A program made the position numbers and the translations under genes. The notes under the pieces are model-generated. The model saw only the letters and a list, made by a program, of their open reading frames with translations. It had not been told where the DNA came from and did no database searches. DNA of 64,000 nt. Origin: Qipengyuania gaetbuli. GTDB taxonomy: Bacteria; Pseudomonadota; Alphaproteobacteria; Sphingomonadales; Sphingomonadaceae. Each line of letters opens with the position of its first letter. Within the stretch, counting starts at the first letter, position 1. Positions 55,931 through 64,000 of this stretch are shown here, piece by piece. The stretch spans positions 1,612,001 to 1,676,000 of the forward strand of contig NZ_JAIUZO010000002.1 in the NCBI RefSeq assembly GCF_020171365.1. The letters run 5' to 3'.

Positions 55931-56633
55931 GGCCGTCGAGCAAATAGACTTTGCTCCAGTCGGAGCGGCCGAAGGCGCTTGTCCCGTCGAGCAATATGCG
56001 CACTGCCTGCATCGCGGCAAAGGTCGCGACCCAGCCGGCCATGGCGCCCAGCATTCCGTCTTCGGCGCAGGTGTCGCAATCTTCCGCATCGAAGGCATCG
56101 CCCACGAAACAGCGATAGCAGGCTTCCTCGTCGAGGTGCCCGGCAAAGGCACCCACCTGTCCCTGGAACCTGCCCACCGCAGCCGACAGCAGCGGGACGG
56201 CGGCGCGCACGCAAGCATCCGACACGGCGAGACGGGTGGCGAAATTGTCCGTCCCGTCGAGCACGAGGTCCGCGTCGGCGACGAGGGCGTCGACATTCTC
56301 GGCATCGATCCGGCGGTCGCTGATCTCCACGTCGAGCGCCGGGTCGAACAGCTTCACCCAGCGCTTGGCGCAGGTCGCCTTGCCGAAGCCGATATCGCGT
56401 TCGTTGTAGAGCGTCTGGCGCTGGAGGTTGCTGGCATCGACCTTGTCGTCATCGACCAGGGTAAGCTTCCCGATTCCTGCCGCGGCCAGATATTGCAGCG
56501 CGGGCGAGCCGATCCCGCCAAGCCCGACCAGCACGAGATGCTTTTGCGCCAGGGCCACCTGTCCGGCGCCGCCGATCTCGGGAAGCACGATATGGCGCGC
56601 GAATCGCTCCAGCCGGTTTTCGGGCAGGCTCAT
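55863..56633 (-). CDS. ThiF/MoeB/HesA-family adenylyltransferase
   Basis: A 256-residue E1-like enzyme activating the C-terminus of a ubiquitin-like sulfur carrier (ThiS or MoaD). Nucleotide motif LVGLGGIGSPALQYLAAAGI, DDKVDASNLQRQTLY and DLVLDGTDNFATRL; zinc Cys pairs CYRCF and CSGC near the end. No rhodanese domain. Start GTG/ATG overlap (ATGA) with upstream DUF983 gene. Confidence 0.93.
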   Translation of the reverse strand: MSLPENRLERFARHIVLPEIGGAGQVALAQKHLVLVGLGGIGSPALQYLAAAGIGKLTLVDDDKVDASNLQRQTLYNERDIGFGKATCAKRWVKLFDPALDVEISDRRIDAENVDALVADADLVLDGTDNFATRLAVSDACVRAAVPLLSAAVGRFQGQVGAFAGHLDEEACYRCFVGDAFDAEDCDTCAEDGMLGAMAGWVATFAAMQAVRILLDGTSAFGRSDWSKVYLLDGLSPATRAFSIAKDPACSGCASR

Positions 56634-57070
56634 CGCTCGGCTCCGTCACCTTCCGGCAGGCGCTCCTTGCGGAAGCCATGCATCCCGTTCCACCACTGCA
56701 GGCCAATGACTGCGCCCTTGGAAGGCTGGAGCAGCGCGACCAGCATCACGATTGCCAGCGGTATGATGATGGCGAGGAGGGCAAGCGCGCCCAGTTCCCA
56801 CTTCGTCACCAGCGCGATGATCACCGGGGCGAGCAGGTGGCCGGTCACGAAGATGCCGATGTAGGCGGGAAGATCGTCGGCCCGCTGGCCCGAGATGTCG
56901 AGCGAACAGGCAGAGCACGTGTCGACCGGCTTCAGCCAACGGCGGAAAAGCTTGCCTTCGCCGCAGCGCGGGCAGCGATGGCGCACGCCGCGCAGTAGGG
57001 CCGCAAACAGGCTGGCAGGGAGGTCGTAGCCCAAGGCACTCGGCCGGTTGGCTTCTGGGGACAGGCTCAT
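56630..57070 (-). CDS. DUF983 membrane protein
   Basis: A 146-residue protein. Two zinc-like CxxC motifs (CPRCGEG and CSACSLD) precede two or three membrane helices (AYIGIFVTGHLLAPVIIALV, LALLAIIIPLAIVMLVALL). The C-terminal KGAVIGLQWWNGMHGF is family-typical. Function unknown; linked to oxidase or respiratory genes in some relatives. Stop overlaps ThiF start. Confidence 0.92.
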   Translation of the reverse strand: MSLSPEANRPSALGYDLPASLFAALLRGVRHRCPRCGEGKLFRRWLKPVDTCSACSLDISGQRADDLPAYIGIFVTGHLLAPVIIALVTKWELGALALLAIIIPLAIVMLVALLQPSKGAVIGLQWWNGMHGFRKERLPEGDGAER

Positions 57071-57180
57071 GGAAAGCCTGTTGGCAGCATGTGGAGGGAC
57101 TGTCGACAGGCCTCTGCGACAGGCCCGTCGATCGTCAGCTTTTCCTTGCCCGGGGTGCGATCCGAAGGGTCAGGAAAAAA

Positions 57181-58638
57181 TCAGCTCTCCAGCTGGCGCA
57201 GCAGGCTGCGCACGTCGCCGTCCATATCGGCATCGCGCTCGCGGAGGTCCTCGATCAGGCGGACGGCATGGATCACGGTGGAGTGATCGCGGCCGCCGAA
57301 CTTGCGCCCGATTTCGGGATAGCTGCGCGGGGTCAGCACCTTGGAAAGATACATCGCGACCTGGCGCGGGCGGACGACCGCGCGCGCACGGCGCTTGGAC
57401 GACATCTCGCTGCGGTCGATGCGATAGAACTGGCAGACCGTGCGCTGGATCTCGTCAATCGTGATCCGGCGGCGGTTGGCCGACAGGATGTCGGTCAGCT
57501 GTTCTTCGGCGAGCTGGAGCGAGACTTCCTGGCCGGTCAGCTGCGCATAGGCGATCAGCTTGTTGAGGCCGCCGACCAGCTCGCGCACATTGCGCGTGAT
57601 GGTGCGGGCGAGGAATTCGATCACGTCTTCCGGCACCGCCAGAGGCGCGAACTTGCTCAGCTTGGAATGCAGGATCTTCTTGCGCAGCTCGATGTCGGCG
57701 GGCTGGATGTCCGCGACGAGGCCCATCGACAGGCGCGAGAGGAGGCGCGGTTCCACCCCGTCGAGCGCCTGCGGCGCACGGTCGGCAGCGAACACCAGGC
57801 GCTTGCCTTCAGCCAGCAGCGCATCGATCGTGTAAAGCAGTTCTTCCTGCGCCGACGCCTTGCCGATGATGAACTGGATGTCGTCCACCAGCAACAGGTC
57901 GAAGCTGCGCAGGCGGGCCTTGAATTCGATCATCCGGTTGGCCTTCAGCGCCTGGACGAATTCGACCATGAAACGCTCGGCGCTGCAGTAGAAGATGCGG
58001 CTGCGCGTGTGGGCCTTCAGGAAGGCATGGCCGATGGCGTGCAGCAAGTGCGTCTTGCCCTGGCCGGTGGCGGCCTTGAGGTAAAGCGGCGAGAACTGCG
58101 GCTTTTCGGTCGCGGCCATGCGCTGTGCGGCATTGAAGGCAAGCACGTTCGCCTCGCCCGTCACGAAGGCGGCGAAGCTGAGCGAGGCGTCGAGGCCCAC
58201 CGAGGAGGTGAAGCCCTGGTCGCCCAGCGTGTCCGCGCCGATCGCCATCATCGAATGATCGCCATCATTGGCCGGACGACGGCCGTCGCCGTGCAGGCGT
58301 AGGTCGGCGACCTGGCGGCGACCCGGATGGACCGAGATGTTCACCCGGCGCACTTCGCTGCGGGCGATCTTCCATGCCAGGCTCAGCCGGTCGGCAAAGC
58401 GGTCCTTGACCCAGTTGGCGCTGAATTCGGTCGGCAGGAACAGGTCCAGCGTACCCGTTTCCGGATCGATCTTGCCGAGCTGGATCGGTTTGATCCACTG
58501 GCTGTGCAGTTGATGGCCGAGATCCTTGCGGAGCCCCTGGCTGATGTCAGCCCAATCGGCTGCCAGGTTTACCGCCTCGAGATCCTCCATTTCGTCTTTT
58601 GCCTTCCGCTTGTTCGCAAGGTCACCCGTCTTGACCAT
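57181..58638 (-). CDS. dnaA: Chromosomal replication initiator DnaA
   Basis: DnaA, 485 residues. Domain I (residues 28-105, with HSQWIKPIQLGKIDPETG), a linker, AAA+ domain III with Walker A in GQGKTHLLHAIGHAF and Walker B LLLVDDIQF, and the DNA-binding domain IV with VVRPRQVAMYLSKVLTPRSY and GGRDHSTVIHAV. Start MVKTGDL has GGGGG 12 bp upstream. Lies downstream of rpsT, the usual alphaproteobacterial order. Confidence 0.97.
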   Translation of the reverse strand: MVKTGDLANKRKAKDEMEDLEAVNLAADWADISQGLRKDLGHQLHSQWIKPIQLGKIDPETGTLDLFLPTEFSANWVKDRFADRLSLAWKIARSEVRRVNISVHPGRRQVADLRLHGDGRRPANDGDHSMMAIGADTLGDQGFTSSVGLDASLSFAAFVTGEANVLAFNAAQRMAATEKPQFSPLYLKAATGQGKTHLLHAIGHAFLKAHTRSRIFYCSAERFMVEFVQALKANRMIEFKARLRSFDLLLVDDIQFIIGKASAQEELLYTIDALLAEGKRLVFAADRAPQALDGVEPRLLSRLSMGLVADIQPADIELRKKILHSKLSKFAPLAVPEDVIEFLARTITRNVRELVGGLNKLIAYAQLTGQEVSLQLAEEQLTDILSANRRRITIDEIQRTVCQFYRIDRSEMSSKRRARAVVRPRQVAMYLSKVLTPRSYPEIGRKFGGRDHSTVIHAVRLIEDLRERDADMDGDVRSLLRQLES

Positions 58639-58921
58639 AGTGAATTCAACCCCCGGTGCCCGGCCTTGGCGACCGGATGTGCTTTTTATTCGGCATGGGC
58701 GGACGGCACGGCTCCGCCGTTGCCCGGAATCGCAGGATTCCCGGGCGCTCCCCCCATTTGGCCATCGATGTGAAAACTCGGGCTGTCCCCCCCGAGCAGA
58801 GCTATTTGATAAGTCGCCGCGGCGATGAGTCGCAAGGGGGATAAGTGCAAAAAATCTGAAATAAACTTGTTGACTCGCTGAACCCCGCAGGCCGCCGTTC
58901 AAACCCCTGTTTTTCCGTCAA

Positions 58922-58935
58922 TGTGAACATTCACA
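58922..58935. promoter_or_regulatory. Palindrome TGTGAA-CA-TTCACA upstream of dnaA
   Basis: A perfect 6+6 inverted repeat with a two-base spacer, 284 bp upstream of the dnaA start. Spacing is shorter than the CRP site TGTGA-N6-TCACA. A binding site for a dimeric regulator of dnaA is possible. Confidence 0.35.
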
Positions 58936-59023
58936 GGATGCGAATCGTTGGAAACGCTGGGTTTTGATTGCGGGCCGGTGACGGTGCGGCAGGGAATTGC
59001 GTCAGCAGTGTGCCGGATATGTC

Positions 59024-59053
59024 AAAGGGGCCGACACCTGACGTGCCGACCCC
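59024..59053 (-). terminator. Terminator after rpsT
   Basis: Minus strand GGGGTCGGCA (59053-59044) pairs with TGTCGGCCCC (59036-59027), with a seven-base loop, then TTT. Ten pairs, two of them wobble. Confidence 0.75.
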
Positions 59054-59093
59054 TTGTCGATTCCATGGTCCGGCGTTGCCGCCGGAGGCCGAA

Positions 59094-59354
59094 TCAGAGA
59101 GCTGCGACGCGCTTCGACAGGCGGCTCATCTTACGAGCCGCGGTGTTCTTGTGCATGACGCCGCGAGCAACGCCGCGAGCCATTTCCGGCTGCGCGTTGA
59201 GCAGGGCGGTCTTGGCCGCTTCCTTGTCGCCGCCTTCGATGGCCAGTTCGACCTTCTTCACGAAGTTGCGGATGCGGCTCATGCGGGCACCGTTGATCTC
59301 GGCGCGCTTGTCGTTGCGGCGGATGCGCTTCTTGGCTTGCGGCGTATTGGCCAT
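59094..59354 (-). CDS. rpsT: 30S ribosomal protein S20
   Basis: 86 residues, basic: [19 protein letters not shown], then [19 protein letters not shown], and [19 protein letters not shown]. All S20 signatures present. Binds 16S rRNA early in assembly. Upstream of dnaA. Confidence 0.97.
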   Translation of the reverse strand: MANTPQAKKRIRRNDKRAEINGARMSRIRNFVKKVELAIEGGDKEAAKTALLNAQPEMARGVARGVMHKNTAARKMSRLSKRVAAL

Positions 59355-59564
59355 GTCTGTCCTCGGTCGGGCCGCACGTTACGGGCGGCGAAATCTTGTC
59401 TGGTCGTATCGAAAGAGGCGGATGCCCCGCCGGAAAGCGGCGCACTTAGCGGTGAGGGCCCGAATCGTCAAGCACATCGTCGCATGACATGCTGCCCGGG
59501 TCAGGAACCGCGTGCATCGCCTCCTGTTGCACCTATATGGGTAGGCCAGCCGAAAGGACAATGC

Positions 59565-59963
59565 GTGAGTGACAAGCTGATCAAGAGCGAGGCCGAATGG
59601 CGCGAGACGCTCACCCCCGAGCAGTACCATATCCTGCGCGAGAAGGGCACGGAACGGGCCTTCACCGGCAAGTATGACAAGAACAGGCAGGAAGGCGAAT
59701 ACCACTGTGCTGCCTGCGGCCAGCTGCTGTTCGAAAGCGACGAGAAATTCGACAGCGGCTGCGGCTGGCCGGCCTTCAGCGCGCCAGCAGACGGCGCAGC
59801 GGTCGAAGAGCATCGCGACACCAGCCACGGGATGATTCGCACCGAGGTCGTCTGCTCGAAATGCGACGGCCACCTCGGCCATGTCTTTCCCGACGGCCCC
59901 GGCCCGACGGGCCTGCGCTATTGCATCAACTCCGCCGCGCTCGATTTCGAGCCGGAGGACTGA
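59565..59963 (+). CDS. msrB: Peptide-methionine (R)-S-oxide reductase
   Basis: 132 residues. Zinc is held by Cys48, Cys51 (CAACG) and Cys97, Cys100 (CSKC); catalytic Cys120 is in [14 protein letters not shown] and [10 protein letters not shown] are conserved. GTG start six bases after AAGGA; the nearby ATG is out of frame. Repairs methionine-R-sulfoxide in the cytoplasm. Confidence 0.96.
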   Translation: MSDKLIKSEAEWRETLTPEQYHILREKGTERAFTGKYDKNRQEGEYHCAACGQLLFESDEKFDSGCGWPAFSAPADGAAVEEHRDTSHGMIRTEVVCSKCDGHLGHVFPDGPGPTGLRYCINSAALDFEPED

Positions 59964-60061
59964 CGGGGCGTCTCGGGGCGTTCAGCGGGGGTTGAGGCTC
60001 GCCATGCGAGATTGTGGCATCTATAGGGCACTGCCAGGCCGCATGAGGGATTTTGCGAAGA

Positions 60062-62239
60062 ATGGATAAGAGAGGCAGCCGGCGCAAGAAGGCCGCTCGA
60101 GCACAGCGGGCCCAGCGCGCCGAGGCCGACGGTCAACGCGAACCCGGCCGGTTCTGGCGCTGGACCAAAAGGCTCTTCGTCTGGGGTGGCGCGCTCGCGC
60201 TTGTCGGCGCGCTCTTCCTCGCCATCGCGGTCGGTTTTGCGGCCCGTTCGCTGCCCAGCTTCTACCAGCTGAAGGCCACGCAGAACGCGCAGACCATCGT
60301 CGTGCGCGCCCGCGACGGGACCGAGATCGTCGAGCTTGGGCCGAGTTACGGCAAGTGGCTGTCGCATGACGAAATCCCGCAAGTCATGAAGGACGCGATG
60401 ATCGCGGTCGAGGACCGGCGGTTCTATTCGCATCCCGGCGTCGATCCTTACGGCCTGACTCGCGCCGTCTACGTCTGGGCGACGGGCGAGGACCGGCTCG
60501 GCGCGACCTCGACGATTACCCAGCAGCTGGCGCGCAACGTGTTCCTGAACTCGAACCGCTCGCTCGACCGCAAGCTGCGCGAGGCGGTGCTGGCGATGGC
60601 GCTCGAATGGAAGTTCTCCAAGGAGCAGATCCTCGAGCTCTACCTCAACAAGGTCTATTTCGGCGGCGGTGCCTACGGCATCGATTCGGCCAGCCGGAAG
60701 TTCTTCAGCCACCCTGCCAACGAACTCTCGGTCGGCGAGGCGGCAATCATCGCGGGCCTGGTGAAAGCGCCTAGCCGCTATTCGCCCACCGCCGATGTCG
60801 ATGCTGCCGTCGGCCGCGCCAGCGTGGTGCTGCGCCTGATGAAGGAACAGAACTTCATTCCGCAGGACGCGACAGTCGACCCTTCGGAAGTCCGGCTGAA
60901 GGAAGAGGCCGCGCAGAATTCGGTGCGCTACTTCACCGACTGGGCGCTACCGCAGCTCGACCTGCTGCTGCCCGAGACGTTCGAGCCGATCGAGGTCTGG
61001 ACCACGCTGGATGTCGGGATGCAGCGCGCGGCCACCGCCGCGGTCCAGTCGAACGTGCCCGAAGGCTCGCAAGGCGCGCTGGTCAGCCTCGACCGCGACG
61101 GCGCGATCCTCGCGCTGGTGGGTGGGACGGATTACGTCGAGACCAATTACAACCGCGCGACGAATGCGCTGCGCCAGCCGGGATCGAGCTGGAAGCTGTT
61201 CGTCTATCTTGCTGCGCTCGAGGCCGGTTACACGCCGGAAGACCGGGTGGTGGACACGCCGGTTACCATCGGCGGGTGGAGCCCGCGCAATTCCACGGGG
61301 CGCAATATCGGCGAGACGGACCTGCGCACGGCGTTCGCCTATTCGGTCAACACCGTGGCCGCGCAGCTCGGCAACGAGGTCGGATTCGGCTCGGTCGCGT
61401 CGATGGCACGCCGTTTCGGCATCAGCACGCCGATCAACACCTATCCGGCCATGGTGCTCGGCTCGAACGAGGTTCGCCTGCTCGACATGACCCGCGCCTT
61501 TGCCGCCGTGTCGAACAAGGGTGCCTCGGTCGAACCCTATGGCATCGTCAAGGTGACGACCGCCGATGGCGAGACGCTTTACGAGCACAAGAAGTCGCGT
61601 AGCACGCAGCTCGTGCCCGACCACGTGGCGGCGGGCATGACCGACCTGTTGCAGGCCGCCGTCCAGACCGGCACGGGCCGCGCCGCGCAGATCGGACGAC
61701 CGGTGGCAGGCAAGACGGGGACCACCAGTTCGAACAAGGACGGCTATTTCGTCGGCTTCTCGTCCGGCATCACCACCGGCGTGTGGATGGGCCGCGACGA
61801 CAACAAGCGCGTCGGCGGGCTGCAGGGCGGTGCCGCCCCGGCCAAGGCCTTCGCTGCCTTCATGCGCTATGCCGTGAAGGATCGCCCGGTCGAGGAATTC
61901 GATACCGAACTCAAGTTGCCCGAATGGCAGCTGGAGGAGGATGACGAGTACTTCTTCGGCAGCCCGGACGACTATTATTACATCGACGAGCAGGGCAATC
62001 TGATCGAGCCCGGCCGACCGCCGGAAGGTCCCGACGGGCAGCTACCCTTCCCGGTAGACGGCGAACGTCCGCAACCGGTGCCGACCGATCCCACGCGCCC
62101 CCCGCTCCGTGAGCAGCCGCCGGTGCGCGGGCAGCCGGGTCGCGGGGCGGATGGCGCACCGCAGGCCATCGGGGACGACTTCCTCGACCGGGCTACGGGG
62201 CGCAACGAACAGCGCCAGCCCGAACGCCCCCGCCAGTAG
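60062..62239 (+). CDS. Class A penicillin-binding protein (PBP1A-like)
   Basis: A 725-residue bifunctional peptidoglycan synthase. Basic cytoplasmic tail, one membrane helix (residues 37-62), then a GT51 glycosyltransferase domain with Glu117 in VEDRRFYSHPG and TITQQLARN, and a transpeptidase domain with SSWK at 375-378, SVN at 428-430 and KTGT at 551-554. The C-terminus is a long Pro/Gln-rich tail. The ATG is preferred to the TTG three codons upstream. A terminator follows. Confidence 0.95.
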   Translation: MDKRGSRRKKAARAQRAQRAEADGQREPGRFWRWTKRLFVWGGALALVGALFLAIAVGFAARSLPSFYQLKATQNAQTIVVRARDGTEIVELGPSYGKWLSHDEIPQVMKDAMIAVEDRRFYSHPGVDPYGLTRAVYVWATGEDRLGATSTITQQLARNVFLNSNRSLDRKLREAVLAMALEWKFSKEQILELYLNKVYFGGGAYGIDSASRKFFSHPANELSVGEAAIIAGLVKAPSRYSPTADVDAAVGRASVVLRLMKEQNFIPQDATVDPSEVRLKEEAAQNSVRYFTDWALPQLDLLLPETFEPIEVWTTLDVGMQRAATAAVQSNVPEGSQGALVSLDRDGAILALVGGTDYVETNYNRATNALRQPGSSWKLFVYLAALEAGYTPEDRVVDTPVTIGGWSPRNSTGRNIGETDLRTAFAYSVNTVAAQLGNEVGFGSVASMARRFGISTPINTYPAMVLGSNEVRLLDMTRAFAAVSNKGASVEPYGIVKVTTADGETLYEHKKSRSTQLVPDHVAAGMTDLLQAAVQTGTGRAAQIGRPVAGKTGTTSSNKDGYFVGFSSGITTGVWMGRDDNKRVGGLQGGAAPAKAFAAFMRYAVKDRPVEEFDTELKLPEWQLEEDDEYFFGSPDDYYYIDEQGNLIEPGRPPEGPDGQLPFPVDGERPQPVPTDPTRPPLREQPPVRGQPGRGADGAPQAIGDDFLDRATGRNEQRQPERPRQ

Positions 62240-62263
62240 GCAGGCAGAACGAGCAAAGAAAAA

Positions 62264-62293
62264 GCCCTCCCGGCGCGAACCGGGAGGGCTTTT
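62264..62293. terminator. Bidirectional terminator between PBP and DegP
   Basis: GCCCTCCCGG (62264-62273), six-base loop, CCGGGAGGGC (62280-62289), T tract to the right and A tract to the left. Serves both convergent genes. Confidence 0.93.
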
Positions 62294-62317
62294 GCTTTGT
62301 GGCCTTCGCTAGTGCGC

Positions 62318-63874
62318 TCAGCGGCTCAGGCGAACCGCCACGTACTGGGCCGGGCGACCGCGGCGCTGGACGCGCAGCAGGACGGCCTCGCGGTTCTCGG
62401 CTTGCGCACCGCGCACGGCAGTTTCGAGGTCGGCAACGGCGGTCAGCGGGCGGTAGTTCGCGGACAGGATGATGTCGCCGCGCTGCAGGCCCTTGCGCGC
62501 CGCATCCGAGTTGCGGTTGACCGAAGCGATCACCACGCCGCGCGTATCGGCGCCAGCGCCCAGCTGGCGGGCAATCTGCGGCGTCAGTTCGAGCACCTGC
62601 AGGCCGAGGCGTTCCTCGATCACCGCATTGTCGCTCGGCGCCATGTCGTCTTCCTGTTCGGCATCGGGGTCGAACATCTGGCTCTGGCGCAGCTCCTCTT
62701 CGGTCGGACGCTTGCCCACAGTGACGTTGATGCGGCGGCGTTCGCCGTCGCGCACGACATCAAGCGGGATGGTCGTGCCCGGCGCGATATTGGCGACGAG
62801 GTAGGACAGCGTCTGGTCGGGCGTCACGTCGCGGCCATTGACCTTGAGCACGATGTCGCCCGGCTGCAGACCCGCGCGTTCGGCCGGCTGGCCGGCCTGG
62901 ACCGACTGGACGAACTCGCCGCGATTGCGCTGCAGGCCCAGCGAAGCGGCGACGTCTTCGGTCACCGGCTGGATCTGGATGCCGAGATATCCGCGTTCGA
63001 TTTCCACGCCGCGACGCAGCTTGTCGACGATGGGCGCGGCGGTTTCTGCGGGAATTGCGAACCCGATGCCCACGCTGCCGCCCGAAGGCGAATAGATGGC
63101 ATTGTTAATGCCGATGACATTGCCTTGCATGTCGAACAGCGGGCCGCCCGAATTGCCGCGGTTGATGGCCGCGTCGGTCTGGATGTAGCGGTCGTACGCG
63201 CCCGCGCCGGTGTTGCGCAGCACGCTGGAGACGATGCCGCTGGTCACCGTGCCGCCGAGGCCGAAGGGGTTGCCGATGGCAACGACCCAGTCACCCACGC
63301 GCGCCTGGCTCGAATCGCCGAATCTCACGAAGGGGAAGGGCTGGCTGCGGCTGACCTTGAGCACGGCAAGGTCGGACTGGGCGTCGGTGCCGACCAGTTC
63401 CGCCTCGTATTCGGTGCCGTCGGGCAGGGTGACGGTGATTTCTTCCACCGTGCCGCGGCCCGAAGGGCTGACGACGTGGTTGTTGGTCACGACATAACCG
63501 TCGGCCGAAATGAAGAAGCCCGAACCCAGCGACTGGCCTTCGCGGTACTGCGGCTCCTGCGGTTGCTGGCCGCCATTGCGGCGGTTGAACAGGTCTTCGA
63601 ACGGCGTGCCGGCAAAGGGGTTGCCGCCGTTACCGTTGGAAATCTCGATCCGCTGGCGGGTAGAGATGTTGACCACGGCAGGCTGCAGCTGTGCCGTCAG
63701 ATCGGCGAAGCTTTCGGGGGCCCCGGCACGCGGGACCACGCGGGCCATGTGGGAATCGTCGTTCTGGGCGACCTGCGCTCCGGCGGGATATCCGGCGAGG
63801 GAAAGAGCAGCGCCTCCGGCAAGCAGGGCGGCGGTTACGGAATATGCATATCGCACTGGCTTCACGTCCTTCAT
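62318..63874 (-). CDS. DegP/Do-family serine endoprotease
   Basis: A 518-residue periplasmic HtrA protease. Signal peptide about 1-33 (LAGGAALSLAGYPAGAQ); catalytic triad His133 (NNHVVS), Asp168 (SDLAVLK) and Ser242 (GNSGGPLF); two PDZ domains, about 290-380 (YLGIQIQPVTEDVA) and 425-515 (GVVIASVNRNSDAA). It refolds or degrades damaged envelope proteins. Upstream sequence to the window edge shows no clear gene. Confidence 0.95.
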   Translation of the reverse strand: MKDVKPVRYAYSVTAALLAGGAALSLAGYPAGAQVAQNDDSHMARVVPRAGAPESFADLTAQLQPAVVNISTRQRIEISNGNGGNPFAGTPFEDLFNRRNGGQQPQEPQYREGQSLGSGFFISADGYVVTNNHVVSPSGRGTVEEITVTLPDGTEYEAELVGTDAQSDLAVLKVSRSQPFPFVRFGDSSQARVGDWVVAIGNPFGLGGTVTSGIVSSVLRNTGAGAYDRYIQTDAAINRGNSGGPLFDMQGNVIGINNAIYSPSGGSVGIGFAIPAETAAPIVDKLRRGVEIERGYLGIQIQPVTEDVAASLGLQRNRGEFVQSVQAGQPAERAGLQPGDIVLKVNGRDVTPDQTLSYLVANIAPGTTIPLDVVRDGERRRINVTVGKRPTEEELRQSQMFDPDAEQEDDMAPSDNAVIEERLGLQVLELTPQIARQLGAGADTRGVVIASVNRNSDAARKGLQRGDIILSANYRPLTAVADLETAVRGAQAENREAVLLRVQRRGRPAQYVAVRLSR

Positions 63875-64000
63875 TTCCTCTTCGTCTGTATCTGCACGAA
63901 GATCACACCGCTTCTATGCGGGACCCGTGCAGGCGGTTCCTGCTGGCGAGACTGCCAAGGGGCGCTGAATGCCCGTTGAACGCGGTGTTGCGCGTTCGAC

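Larger units (their letters stand above)
58639..59093. other. dnaA upstream region, no clear origin
   Basis: 455 bp between dnaA and rpsT. It holds the rpsT terminator and a TGTGAA-CA-TTCACA palindrome (58922-58935), which may be an operator. No tandem 9-mer DnaA boxes of the TTATCCACA type or AT-rich unwinding region were seen. Confidence 0.5.

Noticed and set aside
62297..63979. A 560-residue open frame antisense to the DegP gene
   Set aside because: Same low-complexity antisense pattern; DegP triad and PDZ motifs on the other strand are unambiguous.
63875..64000. Possible 3' end of an hflC-like gene upstream of DegP, with an ATGA overlap
   Set aside because: The readable peptide does not resemble the HflC C-terminus and other frames are equally open over so short a stretch.

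Overview
The window is high-G+C DNA from an alphaproteobacterium, most likely a member of the Sphingomonadales close to Erythrobacteraceae. This is inferred from the rpsT-dnaA gene order, the NrsF-type anti-sigma factor paired with an ECF sigma factor, and the many acyl-CoA dehydrogenase, exported RidA and short conserved hypothetical genes. It looks like ordinary chromosome: about 75 protein genes on both strands, one tRNA, one TPP riboswitch and several rho-independent terminators. I saw no insertion sequence, CRISPR array or integrase.

1-3.0 kb: ispG with two downstream membrane or exported genes, divergent from a ZntB-like metal transporter. 3.0-7.2 kb: the most interesting region, a bufferin-type (RiPP metallophore) locus. 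One arm runs leftward with a DUF2282 precursor (bufA1), a DoxX-family membrane protein, an ECF sigma factor and its NrsF anti-sigma factor. The other runs rightward with a second, unrelated Cys-rich precursor (bufA2 type), the DUF692/MNIO enzyme (bufB) and the DUF2063 partner (bufC). Between the arms lie two divergent, exact copies of the promoter I recall for Caulobacter sigma-F (GTAACC-N16-CGAA).

7.2-18.2 kb: an SDR enzyme, a MscS-like channel, isoaspartyl peptidase, prephenate dehydratase, a membrane cytochrome c, rlmE with ppx/gppA, tRNA-Gln, a secreted nuclease, and thiC under a TPP riboswitch whose expression platform appears to hide the thiC Shine-Dalgarno. 18.2-20.3 kb: a lower-G+C cluster built around a LuxR-type HTH protein with a C-terminal membrane anchor. 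20.3-32.9 kb: many small stress, envelope or unknown genes, including two tandem exported RidA proteins, an HPF-like protein, a fasciclin lipoprotein, an S41 protease, a SWIB protein and an M19 dipeptidase. Two genes here carry EcfG-like promoters.

32.9-43.0 kb: dapD, then a lipid/hydroxyacid catabolism region. Its leftward genes are SDR, GPH-type transporter, ACAD10/11-like dehydrogenase, alcohol dehydrogenase and APH-like kinase; its rightward operon is a probable heteromeric acyl-CoA dehydrogenase pair plus an SDR. 43.1-45.7 kb: a META lipoprotein with two outer-membrane beta-barrel proteins and a 300-bp stretch with nothing recognisable. 45.7-57 kb: VOC, GST, S1/P1 nuclease, cupin, dapE, two tandem dicarboxylate/amino-acid symporters, nth, a voltage-gated-type K+ channel, dapB, a sirtuin, a ThiF/MoeB protein and DUF983. 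57-64 kb: dnaA-rpsT, msrB, a class A penicillin-binding protein and a DegP-type protease.

All functions are read from protein sequence by eye. No database search was possible, and starts were chosen from start codons, Shine-Dalgarno-like sequences, overlaps and signal peptides.
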